Shown: positions 24,053-32,337 of the stretch, one piece after another | Layout of the letters: each line of letters begins with the position of its first letter | How positions within the stretch are numbered: position 1 is the first letter of the stretch | From: Notoacmeibacter sp. | Lineage (GTDB): Bacteria; Pseudomonadota; Alphaproteobacteria; Rhizobiales; Rhizobiaceae | Assembly: GCA_019912385.1 (NCBI GenBank) | Contig: JAIOIW010000012.1 | Location: forward strand, 1 to 40,027 | DNA length: 40,027 nt | Direction: 5' to 3' | Program-made: the position numbers and the translations under genes | Notes under the pieces: model-generated | What the model was told of the DNA's origin: nothing | The model's database searches: none | What the model saw: only the letters and a program-made list of their open reading frames with translations

Positions 24053-24360
24053 GAAGAAAGCCCTTTTTCGGAAATGAGTTCAGGTTTTCGGCAATGATTC
24101 AGTGACAATGGTTCAGGGTGAAGACGGAGAATTTGGCAATTGCGGCTCCCGCAACATGTCGATATCGGGCCCCGGTTAAACGGGATATTGTCCGTTTCCA
24201 AGGCCAATTGCGCGAAAGTGCCAAATAATTGACGATTTCGCTGTTTTTCTCGTCCGGGGGTTGAACCGGCCTCCGGCGATGATGCTTGTATTCGGAACCA
24301 CTTCCATGTATGCACGCGCCAGCAATTTCCCGTCCGGAACAGAAATGAAAGGGGCAGTCA
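24053..24360. promoter_or_regulatory. Divergent promoter region between the NYN gene and rpoZ, with three short direct repeats
   Basis: No gene is convincing in these 308 bases. AATGAGTTCAGG (24073), AATGATTCAGTG (24093) and AATGGTTCAGGG (24107) are three imperfect direct repeats in the leader of the NYN gene. The rpoZ side has a good AAAGGGG ribosome-binding site. Both promoters should lie here, but I cannot place -35/-10 elements with confidence. Confidence 0.5.
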
Positions 24361-24765
24361 ATGGCCCGCGTAACCGTTGAAGATTGCATCGACAAGGTCC
24401 CGAACCGTTTCGACCTCGTCCTGCTTGCCAGCCATCGCGCCCGGTTGATCTCTCAGGGCAGCCAGATCACGATCGACCGCGACAACGACAAGAATCCGGT
24501 TGTGGCGTTGCGCGAAATCGCCGACGAGACGCTGTCGCCCGGCGATCTGAAGGAAGATTTGATCCATTCCCTGCAGAAGCATGTCGAGGTGGACGAGCCG
24601 GAGGCGGAAGCCGTGCCGGCAATCGAACCGGCCGCTGCCGCTGAGGAAATGGCAGCCGAGGCGCCTGAAGCAGACGAGCCCGTTACCTTCGACCGCATGT
24701 CGGAAGAAGAGCTTCTGGCGGGCATCGAGGGCCTCGTGGCGCCCGAGAAAAGCGACGATTTCTGA
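24361..24765 (+). CDS. rpoZ: RNA polymerase omega subunit
   Basis: The 134-residue protein begins [20 protein letters not shown] and continues [20 protein letters not shown], the conserved omega fold that clamps the beta' subunit. After residue 80 it has a long Ala/Glu tail ([20 protein letters not shown]) and ends in a second helix ([14 protein letters not shown]). Such acidic extensions are usual in alphaproteobacterial omega and likely disordered. It precedes the ppGpp synthase gene, in line with omega forming part of a ppGpp-binding site on polymerase in proteobacteria; this MAR motif at the N terminus is consistent with that. A strong hairpin separates it from rel. Confidence 0.96.
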   Translation: MARVTVEDCIDKVPNRFDLVLLASHRARLISQGSQITIDRDNDKNPVVALREIADETLSPGDLKEDLIHSLQKHVEVDEPEAEAVPAIEPAAAAEEMAAEAPEADEPVTFDRMSEEELLAGIEGLVAPEKSDDF

Positions 24766-24818
24766 TCGATCGGCCCAAGCGCGGGGCTTTCGCCTCCGCA
24801 GCAAGGCGACTATCTATG

Positions 24819-24859
24819 ACATGCGCCGCGCGCCCCCTGCGCGGCGCATGTTTGCGTTT
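24819..24859 (+). terminator. Hairpin with T-rich tail between rpoZ and rel
   Basis: ACATGCGCCGCGC (24819-24831) and GCGCGGCGCATGT (24839-24851) form a perfect 13-bp stem with a 7-base loop, followed by TTTGCGTTT. It is 54 bases after the rpoZ stop and ends about 20-30 bases before the rel start. It could terminate rpoZ transcripts or attenuate read-through into rel. Confidence 0.65.
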
Positions 24860-24879
24860 GAGAACGGAGATTGCCGGCC

Positions 24880-27099
24880 ATGATGCGTCAATACGAGCTT
24901 GTGGAGCGCGTGCAGCGCTACAAGCCCGACGTGAACGAAGCCTTGCTCAACAAGGCCTATGTTTACGCGATGCAGAAGCACGGCCACCAGAAACGTGCCT
25001 CCGGCGATCCCTATTTTTCCCATCCCCTGGAAGTTGCTGCGATCCTGACAGACATGCGGCTCGACGAGGCGACGATTGCGGTCGCATTGCTGCATGACAC
25101 GATCGAGGACACCACCGCGACCCGCAAGGAGATCGACGAGCTGTTCGGCGAAGACATCGGCCGCCTCGTCGAGGGACTGACCAAGCTCAAGAAGCTCGAT
25201 CTCGTCTCCAAGAAGGCCGAACAGGCCGAAAACCTGCGCAAGCTGCTGCTCGCGATCTCGGAGGACGTTCGCGTCCTCCTGGTCAAGCTCGCAGACCGGC
25301 TGCACAATATGCGCACGCTGGAACACATGCGCCCGGACAAGCGTGCGCGCATCTCCGAAGAGACCATGGAGATCTACGCACCGCTGGCCGGCCGCATGGG
25401 CATGCAGGACGTGCGCGAGGAACTGGAGGAACTGTCCTTCCGCCATATCAATCCCGAAGCCTGGCGCATGGTCACCGAGCGCCTTGCCGGGTTGCTCAGC
25501 CGTCACCAGGACGTGATCGACGAGATCGAGCGCCAGCTTTCGGCGCTGTTCGCGAAATACGGCATCACGGCTGAGGTCAAGAGCCGGCAGAAGAAGCCCT
25601 GGTCGATCTTTCGCAAGATGGAATCCAAGACCCTGTCCTTCGAGCAATTGTCCGACATCTTCGGGTTTCGGGTGATCGTCGGCAGCGTCGAGGATTGCTA
25701 CAGGGCGCTCGGCGCGATCCATACCAGCTGGCAGATGGTGCCCGGACGGTTCAAGGATTACATCTCGACGCCGAAACAGAACGACTATCGTTCGATCCAC
25801 ACCACCATCGTCGGCCCGTCGCGCCAGCGCGTCGAACTGCAGATCCGCACGATCGAGATGAACGACATCGCCGAGTATGGCGTTGCCGCTCACGCACTCT
25901 ACAAGGACCGCGGCAGCGTTGCCGATAACGGCGATCATGCCGTGTCGCGCGACACCAATGCCTATGCCTGGCTGCGCCGCACGATCGAGCAACTCGCCGA
26001 GGGCGACAATCCCGAGGAGTTCCTGGAAAACACGAAACTGGAACTGTTTCACGATCAGGTCTTCTGCTTCACGCCCAAGGGTGGGCTGATCGCTCTGCCG
26101 CGCGGAGCCACGCCTATCGATTTTGCCTACGCCGTGCACACCGATGTCGGCGACACCTGCGTCGGCGCCAAGATCAACGGACGCATCATGCCGCTGATGA
26201 CCGAATTGAAGAACGGCGACGAGGTGGAGATCATCCGCTCGAAAGCGCAGGTGCCGCCGGCTGCCTGGGAACAGGTCGTGGTGACCGGCAAGGCCCGCGC
26301 CGCCATTCGCCGTGCGACGCGCGCCGCTATCCGCAAGCAATATTCGGGCCTCGGCACGCGGATTCTCGAGCGCGCCTTTGAACGCGCCGGCAAGACCTTC
26401 ACCAGGGACGCCCTGAAACCGGTGCTGCACCGCCTAGCGCACAAGGAAATAGAGGACGTGCTTGCCGCCGTCGGTCGCGGCGAGCTTCCTTCGGCCGACG
26501 TGATGAAGGCCGTGTTCCCCGATTTCAAGGACGAGCGCGCCGCAGCGCCCGCCAAGCCGGCAAAAAGGGCAGGGTGGTTCAACCTGCGCAACGCCGCAGG
26601 CATGTTGTTCCAGTTTCCCGGCCAGGCATCTTCCGGCGGAGACCAGCGCCATGCCTTGCCGATCCGCGGCGTCCATGGCGACCTTCCCGTCCATTTCGCG
26701 CCCGAGGGGGCAGTGCCCGGTGATCGCATTGTCGGCATACTGACGCCGGGTGCCGGCATCACCATCTATCCGATCCAGTCGCCGGCACTCGTGGCCTTCG
26801 ACGACCAGCCTGACCGCTGGATCGATGTGCGCTGGGATATCGACCAGACGACCGGCGAGCGTTTTCCCGCGCGCATCTCGGTTACCGCGATCAACGAGCC
26901 GGGCTCGCTTGCCGAGATCGCCAACCTGGTCGCCTCGGCCGATGCCAACATCCACAAGCTGTCGATGGTCGAGACGGCGCCGGATTTCACCGAGATGGTC
27001 ATCGATCTCGAGGTCTGGGACATCAAGCACCTCAACCGGCTCATCGGCGATCTGAAGGAACTGACGAGTGTCGGCGAGGCAAAGCGGGTGAACGGCTGA
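24880..27099 (+). CDS. rel: Bifunctional (p)ppGpp synthetase/hydrolase
   Basis: The product has 739 residues from ATG 24880 (MMRQYELVERVQRYKPDVNE) behind CGGAG; 24883 is an equally possible ATG. The hydrolase HD domain is intact, with HDTIED at residues 72-77 and RLHNMRTL later. The synthetase domain is intact too (FRVIVGSVEDCYRALGAIHT; KQNDYRSIHTTIVGPSRQR; ELQIRT). A TGS domain (CFTPKGGLIALPRGATPIDF) and a C-terminal ACT domain follow. The enzyme makes and degrades the stringent-response alarmone and is usually the only long Rel/SpoT protein in this bacterial group. It is placed after rpoZ, separated by a strong hairpin, and precedes the acpS-lepB-rnc-era-recO run. Confidence 0.96.
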   Translation: MMRQYELVERVQRYKPDVNEALLNKAYVYAMQKHGHQKRASGDPYFSHPLEVAAILTDMRLDEATIAVALLHDTIEDTTATRKEIDELFGEDIGRLVEGLTKLKKLDLVSKKAEQAENLRKLLLAISEDVRVLLVKLADRLHNMRTLEHMRPDKRARISEETMEIYAPLAGRMGMQDVREELEELSFRHINPEAWRMVTERLAGLLSRHQDVIDEIERQLSALFAKYGITAEVKSRQKKPWSIFRKMESKTLSFEQLSDIFGFRVIVGSVEDCYRALGAIHTSWQMVPGRFKDYISTPKQNDYRSIHTTIVGPSRQRVELQIRTIEMNDIAEYGVAAHALYKDRGSVADNGDHAVSRDTNAYAWLRRTIEQLAEGDNPEEFLENTKLELFHDQVFCFTPKGGLIALPRGATPIDFAYAVHTDVGDTCVGAKINGRIMPLMTELKNGDEVEIIRSKAQVPPAAWEQVVVTGKARAAIRRATRAAIRKQYSGLGTRILERAFERAGKTFTRDALKPVLHRLAHKEIEDVLAAVGRGELPSADVMKAVFPDFKDERAAAPAKPAKRAGWFNLRNAAGMLFQFPGQASSGGDQRHALPIRGVHGDLPVHFAPEGAVPGDRIVGILTPGAGITIYPIQSPALVAFDDQPDRWIDVRWDIDQTTGERFPARISVTAINEPGSLAEIANLVASADANIHKLSMVETAPDFTEMVIDLEVWDIKHLNRLIGDLKELTSVGEAKRVNG

Positions 27100-27355
27100 C
27101 GAGCCACCCGGCCTGCCGCTGTCGGCGGATCGGGCCTGCCGTATTTCCGCCGCCATGGCGGAGCAGCAGGAACGTCCGGCCAGCGCCATCCAGAGATTGT
27201 TTCTTGCTGCTTTCGCGGCCAGACGCTTATATGGTGCCACGGATTCCGTGCGAAGCGTGCGGACGGGGCTTTGCTAGGCCAAGAAACGATTAACGACCGG
27301 CGTGTTAGCGTCGTGTCAACGGGCACGATTGTCGCCCGGGCGATAGGATGTGTTG

Positions 27356-27967
27356 ATGCTTTTCAGGCGACGGAAACCGGCTGCTTTCCTGGAACGACTG
27401 AGAACATTTGTGTGGCCGCGCCGCTCCTTCGCCCGTTCAGCCCAGTATTTTATCAAGCGCGTGCTCCGGCTGTCGGCCAAACCGCATGCGATAGCGGCGG
27501 GCGTCGCGGCGGGCATATTTGCTTCTTTCACGCCTTTTCTCGGCTTCCATTTCATCATTGCCGCGGCGATTTCCTGGATTATTGCCGGCAATATGCTCGC
27601 CTCCGCGCTCGGCACGGCGATCGGCAATCCGCTGACCTTCCCGTTCATCTGGGTGGCGACCTACGAGACCGGCCAGTTCATCCTGAGCGGTTCGGTGAGC
27701 GGTGCCGGCAATTCGCTGGCGATCGGCGCCAGGCTGCGCCACATGGAGTTCGATGCCCTGTGGGGACCGCTGATCAAGCCGATGACCATCGGTTCGATTC
27801 CGGTCGGCATCGCGTTTGCTCTGGTCGCCTATGTGTTGACCCGCTGGGCGGTCATCGCCTTCAGGGAGCAGCGGCGCCGGCGTCTGGCCGAGCGCGCCCG
27901 CATCCGCGCGCGGCGCGCAGCCGAGGTATTGCATTCCAAGATGCCGAGCGAGGTAGCGGCCAACTGA
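27356..27967 (+). CDS. DUF2062 membrane protein
   Basis: The 203-residue protein begins MLFRRRKPAAFLERLRTFVW at ATG 27356, with AGGAT nine bases before; a GTG six bases upstream is an alternative. The conserved DUF2062 segment runs GVAAGIFASFTPFLGFHFII, then a span AAAISWIIAGNMLASALGTA, then IGNPLTFPFIW. A last span lies near residue 150. The C-terminal tail is highly basic and cytoplasmic. Function is unknown, with envelope roles proposed by context only. The gene sits 256 bases after rel, with no other gene in that gap, and 69 bases before acpS. Confidence 0.87.
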   Translation: MLFRRRKPAAFLERLRTFVWPRRSFARSAQYFIKRVLRLSAKPHAIAAGVAAGIFASFTPFLGFHFIIAAAISWIIAGNMLASALGTAIGNPLTFPFIWVATYETGQFILSGSVSGAGNSLAIGARLRHMEFDALWGPLIKPMTIGSIPVGIAFALVAYVLTRWAVIAFREQRRRRLAERARIRARRAAEVLHSKMPSEVAAN

Positions 27968-28036
27968 CCGCGGGACTCTGGGCGCTGTCCTGGCAAGGGG
28001 CGGTTTGGCGGCCGGACAGATGAATGGCAGGAAACC

Positions 28037-28438
28037 ATGATCGTCGGTATCGGAAGTGACCTGATCGACATTCGCCGTATCGAGCGTTCGCTGGAACGCT
28101 ATGGTTCGCGCTTCATAGACCGCATTTTCACCGATATCGAAAAGGTGAAGTCGGAACGGCGCAAGGAACGCGCCGCCTCTTACGCAAAGCGCTTCGCGGC
28201 CAAGGAAGCTTGCGCCAAGGCGCTGGGGACAGGTCTGTCTCGCGGCGTCTATTGGCGCGACATGGGCGTGGTCAACCTGCCGGGCGGCAAGCCCACGATG
28301 CATCTTACCAATGGCGCTGCGGAACGTCTCGGACACCTCGTTCCGAAAGGCCATCGCGCCCTTGTCCATCTCACGATCACCGATGATTTCCCGCTCGCGC
28401 AGGCATTTGTGATTATCGAGGCGGTTGCCGAAAACTGA
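28037..28438 (+). CDS. acpS: Holo-[acyl-carrier-protein] synthase
   Basis: The 133-residue enzyme transfers 4'-phosphopantetheine from CoA to ACP. The N-terminal motif [16 protein letters not shown] contains metal ligand Asp8, and the second motif [18 protein letters not shown] contains Glu57. Length and both motifs are typical for AcpS. It is followed by lepB after 81 bases, the normal order in alphaproteobacteria, where it supports fatty-acid synthesis next to secretion and RNA-processing genes. No unusual features are seen. Confidence 0.96.
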   Translation: MIVGIGSDLIDIRRIERSLERYGSRFIDRIFTDIEKVKSERRKERAASYAKRFAAKEACAKALGTGLSRGVYWRDMGVVNLPGGKPTMHLTNGAAERLGHLVPKGHRALVHLTITDDFPLAQAFVIIEAVAEN

Positions 28439-28519
28439 CGGGTATGCGATGGCGCGCCGCACGACATTGCGGATGCGGCGGACAAACGTTATGACGAGCG
28501 CGGCAGAACCGAGGAATAT

Positions 28520-29269
28520 ATGAGCGTGACCGACAAGACCCAGAAGAAGTCCGGCGGATTTATCGAGACCGTCAGCGTAATCGTCCAGGCTCTCGTCCTT
28601 GCGCTGATTATCCGCTCGGTGCTCATCCAGCCGTTTTCAATACCTTCCGGTTCCATGCGCCCGACGCTGCTGGAAGGTGACTATCTGTTCGTCACCAAGT
28701 GGTCTTACGGCTATTCGCGCCATTCGCTGCCATTTTCGCCGAACATCTTTTCAGGCCGCATCTGGGCGTCCGGGCCGGAACGCGGCGATGTCGCCGTGTT
28801 CAAGTTTCCGCCCAATCCGTCCGTCGACTACATCAAGCGGGTGATCGGCCTGCCCGGCGACCGTGTCCAGATGAAGTCGGGTACGCTCTTCATCAATGGC
28901 GAGGCGGTAAAGCGCGAGAAGATCGGTCAGATCGACAACCCCGACATTACTGACATGAACGGGCCGGTCGATGTCTATCGCGAAACGCTGCCCAACGGCG
29001 TCAGCTACGACACGCTTGACATCACGCCCAACGGGATTTCGGACAATACGCGGGAATTCATCGTCCCGCCCGGCCACTATTTCATGATGGGCGACAACCG
29101 CGACAATTCCAATGACAGCCGTCTGGAAGTCGGTTTCGTGCCGTTCGAGAATTTCGTCGGCAAGGCCAACATCATCTTCTTCTCGATCGCAGGTGGCGCG
29201 AGCCCGCTGGAAATCTGGCGCTGGCCGAGCGAAATGCGTCCCGACCGCCTGTTTGATTGGATCGATTGA
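28520..29269 (+). CDS. lepB: Signal peptidase I
   Basis: The 249-residue inner-membrane serine protease cleaves signal peptides from exported proteins. One N-terminal span (residues 17-35, VSVIVQALVLALIIRSVLI) is followed by the catalytic SGSMRPTLLEGD with Ser45 and the dyad Lys106 in YIKRVIGLPGD. Box E, MGDNRDNSNDSR, is intact. Only one transmembrane segment precedes the catalytic domain, as is common in this group. It begins with ATG behind GAGGAA and ends 12 bases before rnc, so the two are co-transcribed. Confidence 0.96.
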   Translation: MSVTDKTQKKSGGFIETVSVIVQALVLALIIRSVLIQPFSIPSGSMRPTLLEGDYLFVTKWSYGYSRHSLPFSPNIFSGRIWASGPERGDVAVFKFPPNPSVDYIKRVIGLPGDRVQMKSGTLFINGEAVKREKIGQIDNPDITDMNGPVDVYRETLPNGVSYDTLDITPNGISDNTREFIVPPGHYFMMGDNRDNSNDSRLEVGFVPFENFVGKANIIFFSIAGGASPLEIWRWPSEMRPDRLFDWID

Positions 29270-29281
29270 CGGTTCCGCGGC

Positions 29282-30001
29282 ATGACTCGCCAAAAACTCG
29301 CGGCTGACGAGCTTGCCAGGCAACTGGGCAAGGTGACGGGCCATCGGTTCGCCGCGCCCGGACGGCTGGAACGCGCATTGACCCATGCAAGCGCGCGCGG
29401 CCGTGACGGCGCCGATTACGAGCGGCTGGAGTTTCTCGGCGACAGGGTGCTCGGCCTCGTTGTCGCCGAAATGCTCTTTCGCGACTACCCAGCAGCCGAC
29501 GAGGGCGAACTCTCGGTGCGATTGAACCAACTGGTCAGCGCCGAAACCTGCGCGGCGGTGGCCGAGGAAATCGGCTTGCACGAATTCATCATCACAGGCA
29601 CCGAGATCAAGTCCCTGACCGGACGCAAACGGCAGAACCTGCGTGCCGACGTGATGGAATCGGTCATCGCGACCATGTATCTCGACGGCGGGCTCGATGC
29701 CGTGCGCCCCTTCATTCATGCGCATTGGTCGGGACGGGCCAGGAGCGAGTTCGCCGCCCGGCGCGATGCAAAGACGCAATTGCAGGAATGGGCGCACCAA
29801 TTGTCCGGCAGCAGGGTTCCGGTCTATACCGTCGTGTCGCGCGAAGGGCCCGACCACGATCCCGTTTTCACGGTCGCGGTGGGGGTCGAAGGGATCGAAC
29901 CTGCCCGGGGCGCCGGCCGCTCCAAGCGCGAGGCCGAGCAGGCGGCCGCGGAATCGATGCTGATGCGCGAAGGCGTATGGCCGGCCGGCAAGGAGGCCTG
30001 A
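29282..30001 (+). CDS. rnc: Ribonuclease III
   Basis: The 239-residue enzyme cuts double-stranded RNA, including rRNA precursors. The signature ERLEFLGDRVLGLVVAEML holds catalytic residues Glu47 and Asp54. The second acidic site is in RADVMESVIATMYLDGG. The C-terminal double-stranded RNA-binding domain begins at AKTQLQEWAHQLSGSRVPVY and ends near AEQAAAESML. It lies between lepB and era with a 3-base gap to era, the standard arrangement linking RNA processing and ribosome assembly. Confidence 0.96.
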   Translation: MTRQKLAADELARQLGKVTGHRFAAPGRLERALTHASARGRDGADYERLEFLGDRVLGLVVAEMLFRDYPAADEGELSVRLNQLVSAETCAAVAEEIGLHEFIITGTEIKSLTGRKRQNLRADVMESVIATMYLDGGLDAVRPFIHAHWSGRARSEFAARRDAKTQLQEWAHQLSGSRVPVYTVVSREGPDHDPVFTVAVGVEGIEPARGAGRSKREAEQAAAESMLMREGVWPAGKEA

Positions 30002-30004
30002 CAG

Positions 30005-30937
30005 ATGGAAAACGACCTGCCGCAGGAAGCCGCAAGCGGCGAAGAACCGACACGGTCGGCCTTCGTGGCGTTGATCGGCGCGCCGAACGCCGGCAAGTCG
30101 ACGCTTTTGAACCGGCTCGTTGGCGCCAAGGTCTCGATCGTCACGCACAAGGTGCAGACCACCCGCTCGATCGTGCGCGGCATCGCGGTTCATGATCGCA
30201 CGCAGATCGTTTTCATCGACACGCCAGGGATATTCAAGCCGCGCCGCCGTCTCGATCGCGCCATGGTTTCGACCGCGTGGTCGGGCGCCAGGGACGCCGA
30301 CTTCGTCCTCTTCCTGATCGACGCCGAGCGCGGCATCGCCGGCGATGCCGCCGCGATCCTCGACAAGATAGCGAGCGTTCGCCAACCCAAGGCGCTGATC
30401 CTCAACAAAATCGACCGGGTGAAGCGCGAGCAGCTTCTGGAACTGACCGCGAAGGCCAATGCGAAGGCGGAGTTCGATCGCACCTTCATGATCTCGGCGC
30501 TCAACGGCTCGGGCTGCGACGACCTGATGGGCTGGCTCGCCGCGGCTGCGTCCGAAGGTCCCTGGTACTATCCCGAGGACCAGATATCCGATCTGCCGAT
30601 GCGCCTGCTCGCCGCCGAGATCACGCGCGAAAAGCTATACCTGCGCCTGCATCAGGAACTGCCCTACTCCTCGCATGTCGAGACCGAGCGCTGGCAGGAG
30701 CAGAAGGACGGCTCGGTGCGCATCGAGCAGGTCATCTATGTCGAGCGCGACAGCCAGAAGAAGATCGTTCTGGGGCGCAAGGGCGAGACGATCAAGGCCA
30801 TCGGCCAGGCCGCGCGCGAAGAGATTGGCGCCATCCTCGAACAGCCGGTCCACCTGTTCCTGTTCGTCAAGGTGCGCGAGAACTGGGGCGACGACCCGGA
30901 GCGTTACCGGGAAATGGGGCTTGAATTCCCCGGCTGA
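30005..30937 (+). CDS. era: GTPase Era, ribosome-assembly factor
   Basis: The 310-residue protein binds 16S rRNA and helps 30S maturation. The GTPase motifs are G1 GAPNAGKST (residues 25-33), G3 DTPG (72-75) and G4 NKID (134-137). The C-terminal KH domain is intact, with the hallmark [20 protein letters not shown]. About ten extra acidic residues precede the G domain. It is encoded directly after rnc and 17 bases before recO, so co-expression is expected. Confidence 0.97.
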   Translation: MENDLPQEAASGEEPTRSAFVALIGAPNAGKSTLLNRLVGAKVSIVTHKVQTTRSIVRGIAVHDRTQIVFIDTPGIFKPRRRLDRAMVSTAWSGARDADFVLFLIDAERGIAGDAAAILDKIASVRQPKALILNKIDRVKREQLLELTAKANAKAEFDRTFMISALNGSGCDDLMGWLAAAASEGPWYYPEDQISDLPMRLLAAEITREKLYLRLHQELPYSSHVETERWQEQKDGSVRIEQVIYVERDSQKKIVLGRKGETIKAIGQAAREEIGAILEQPVHLFLFVKVRENWGDDPERYREMGLEFPG

Positions 30938-30954
30938 GGCGTCAATCTCTCCAG

Positions 30955-31701
30955 ATGGAATGGCGCGACGAAGGAATCATTCTCGGCACCCGCAGGCATG
31001 GCGAGACAAGCGTCATCCTGGAGGTCATGACCCGCGACCATGGCCGTCATCTCGGCCTCGTTCGCGGCGGCCGTTCGGCCCGCATGCAGCCCGCCCTCCA
31101 GCCGGGCAATCGCGCCGAACTGGTCTGGCGCGCACGCCTTGACGAGCACCTGGGAACCTTCCAGGCCGAGACACTGGCGCATAATGCCGCGCGAATCCTT
31201 CAAACTGCGATCGGCGTCTATGGAATTCAGGCCGCCGCCGCCCATCTGCGCCTGCTGCCGGAGCGCGATTCCCACCGCCGCCTCTTCGAGATGCTGGCCC
31301 TCATCATCGAGCATCTCGACGATCCGCAGGCAACGGGCGAACTGTTCGTGCGTTTTGAATTGATGATGCTCGACGAACTTGGTTTCGGCCTCGACCTGAC
31401 CCGTTGCGCGGCGACCGGAACAACCGAGGACCTGGCCTATGTTTCGCCGAAATCGGGCTGCGCGGTCTCGCGTCCGGCCGGCGCGCCCTATGAGCAGCGC
31501 ATGCTGCCATTGCCGGCATTCCTGGACCGCAGGAACGCGGTCAGGGCGGACGCCCAGTCGCTTCGCGATGCGCTGCGCCTGACGGGTTACTTCTTCAATC
31601 GCCATGTCTATGAGCCTCGGGCAATCGGTGAACCGGAGGCCCGTGCCGGGTTGATCAACGCGCTGCAGCGCCAGATCGAACGGGAAGGCTCGGCGGCATG
31701 A
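30955..31701 (+). CDS. recO: DNA repair protein RecO
   Basis: The 248-residue protein has the RecO N-terminal OB fold [20 protein letters not shown] followed by [20 protein letters not shown] helical C-terminal domain follows, with [20 protein letters not shown]. It helps RecR load RecA onto SSB-coated DNA. Only one Cys of the usual zinc motif pair is visible near residue 146, with another at SGCAVS, so the zinc site may be reduced. The end overlaps the thioesterase start by four bases (ATGA). Confidence 0.95.
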   Translation: MEWRDEGIILGTRRHGETSVILEVMTRDHGRHLGLVRGGRSARMQPALQPGNRAELVWRARLDEHLGTFQAETLAHNAARILQTAIGVYGIQAAAAHLRLLPERDSHRRLFEMLALIIEHLDDPQATGELFVRFELMMLDELGFGLDLTRCAATGTTEDLAYVSPKSGCAVSRPAGAPYEQRMLPLPAFLDRRNAVRADAQSLRDALRLTGYFFNRHVYEPRAIGEPEARAGLINALQRQIEREGSAA

Positions 31702-32207
31702 GTGAATATCGCAAACGGATGGAGGGGATCTGGCGCCTTGGCCAGTTCGGCATCATTCCACCCGCCGATATCACCGAGTATTCCGGTCTCGAATTGATGC
31801 ACCGCATCCTCGACGGTACCTATCCGCAGCCGCCGATCGCCGGTACCCTTGGCTACATCCTCACCGAGGTCGGAGAGGGCAGAACCGTTTTTCGCGGCTG
31901 GCCGAAATTCGACTATCTCAACCCGATGGGAACCATCCACGGAGGCTGGGCCGCAACCATCATGGATTCCGCCCTTGCCGCATCGGTTCACACGACCTGC
32001 GCAAAGGGCGAGGCGAGCACGACAGTCGAGTTCAAGGTCAACCTGCTTCGCCCGATCGTGCCCGAAACCGGGGAAGTGGTCTGCGAGGGCAGGGTGGTTC
32101 ATCGCGGCCGCAACCTCGCCGTATCGGAAGCGACGCTGAAGGGACCTGAAGGGAAAGTCCTCGCCTTCGGCACCGAAACCTGTTCCATATTGCGTATGCC
32201 GGGTTGA
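31698..32207 (+). CDS. PaaI-type hotdog thioesterase
   Basis: The 169-residue protein has the hotdog-fold signature [20 protein letters not shown], whose Gly-Gly region and downstream Asp build the active site, followed by [20 protein letters not shown]. This is the PaaI/DUF4442-like group that hydrolyses acyl- or aryl-CoA thioesters. The substrate is not predictable. It is translationally coupled to recO by an ATGA overlap, which is probably an operon accident rather than a functional link. An N-terminal helix of about 35 residues precedes the fold. Confidence 0.87.
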   Translation: MSEYRKRMEGIWRLGQFGIIPPADITEYSGLELMHRILDGTYPQPPIAGTLGYILTEVGEGRTVFRGWPKFDYLNPMGTIHGGWAATIMDSALAASVHTTCAKGEASTTVEFKVNLLRPIVPETGEVVCEGRVVHRGRNLAVSEATLKGPEGKVLAFGTETCSILRMPG

Positions 32208-32216
32208 CGCATCGGC

Positions 32217-32308
32217 CCGAAAACCGGAATCGGTTTTCGGAAAGCACGACGCGCAAATTCAATGATGTACAGCGTCCTTTGTGCGTCCTGAAGGACGCAC
32301 GGCGCTGT
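32217..32308. repeat. Compound intergenic palindrome of rhizobial type
   Basis: CCGAAAACCG-GAAT-CGGTTTTCGG (32217-32240) is a perfect 10-bp inverted repeat. After 28 bases a second structure follows: ACAGCG (32269-32274) pairs with CGCTGT (32303-32308), enclosing the perfect GTGCGTCC-TGAA-GGACGCAC (32281-32300). Similar two-part palindromes are familiar as dispersed intergenic elements in Rhizobiales genomes. It lies 29 bases before the DUF2339 start, so it will be in that gene's leader or promoter. Confidence 0.65.
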
Positions 32309-32337
32309 GGCCGGGAAGACACGCCGGAGGGGGCGGA

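Noticed and set aside
28751-30385. 544-residue minus-strand open frame over lepB, rnc and era
   Set aside because: Three recognised housekeeping genes with intact catalytic motifs occupy the other strand; the long frame is a by-product of high GC.
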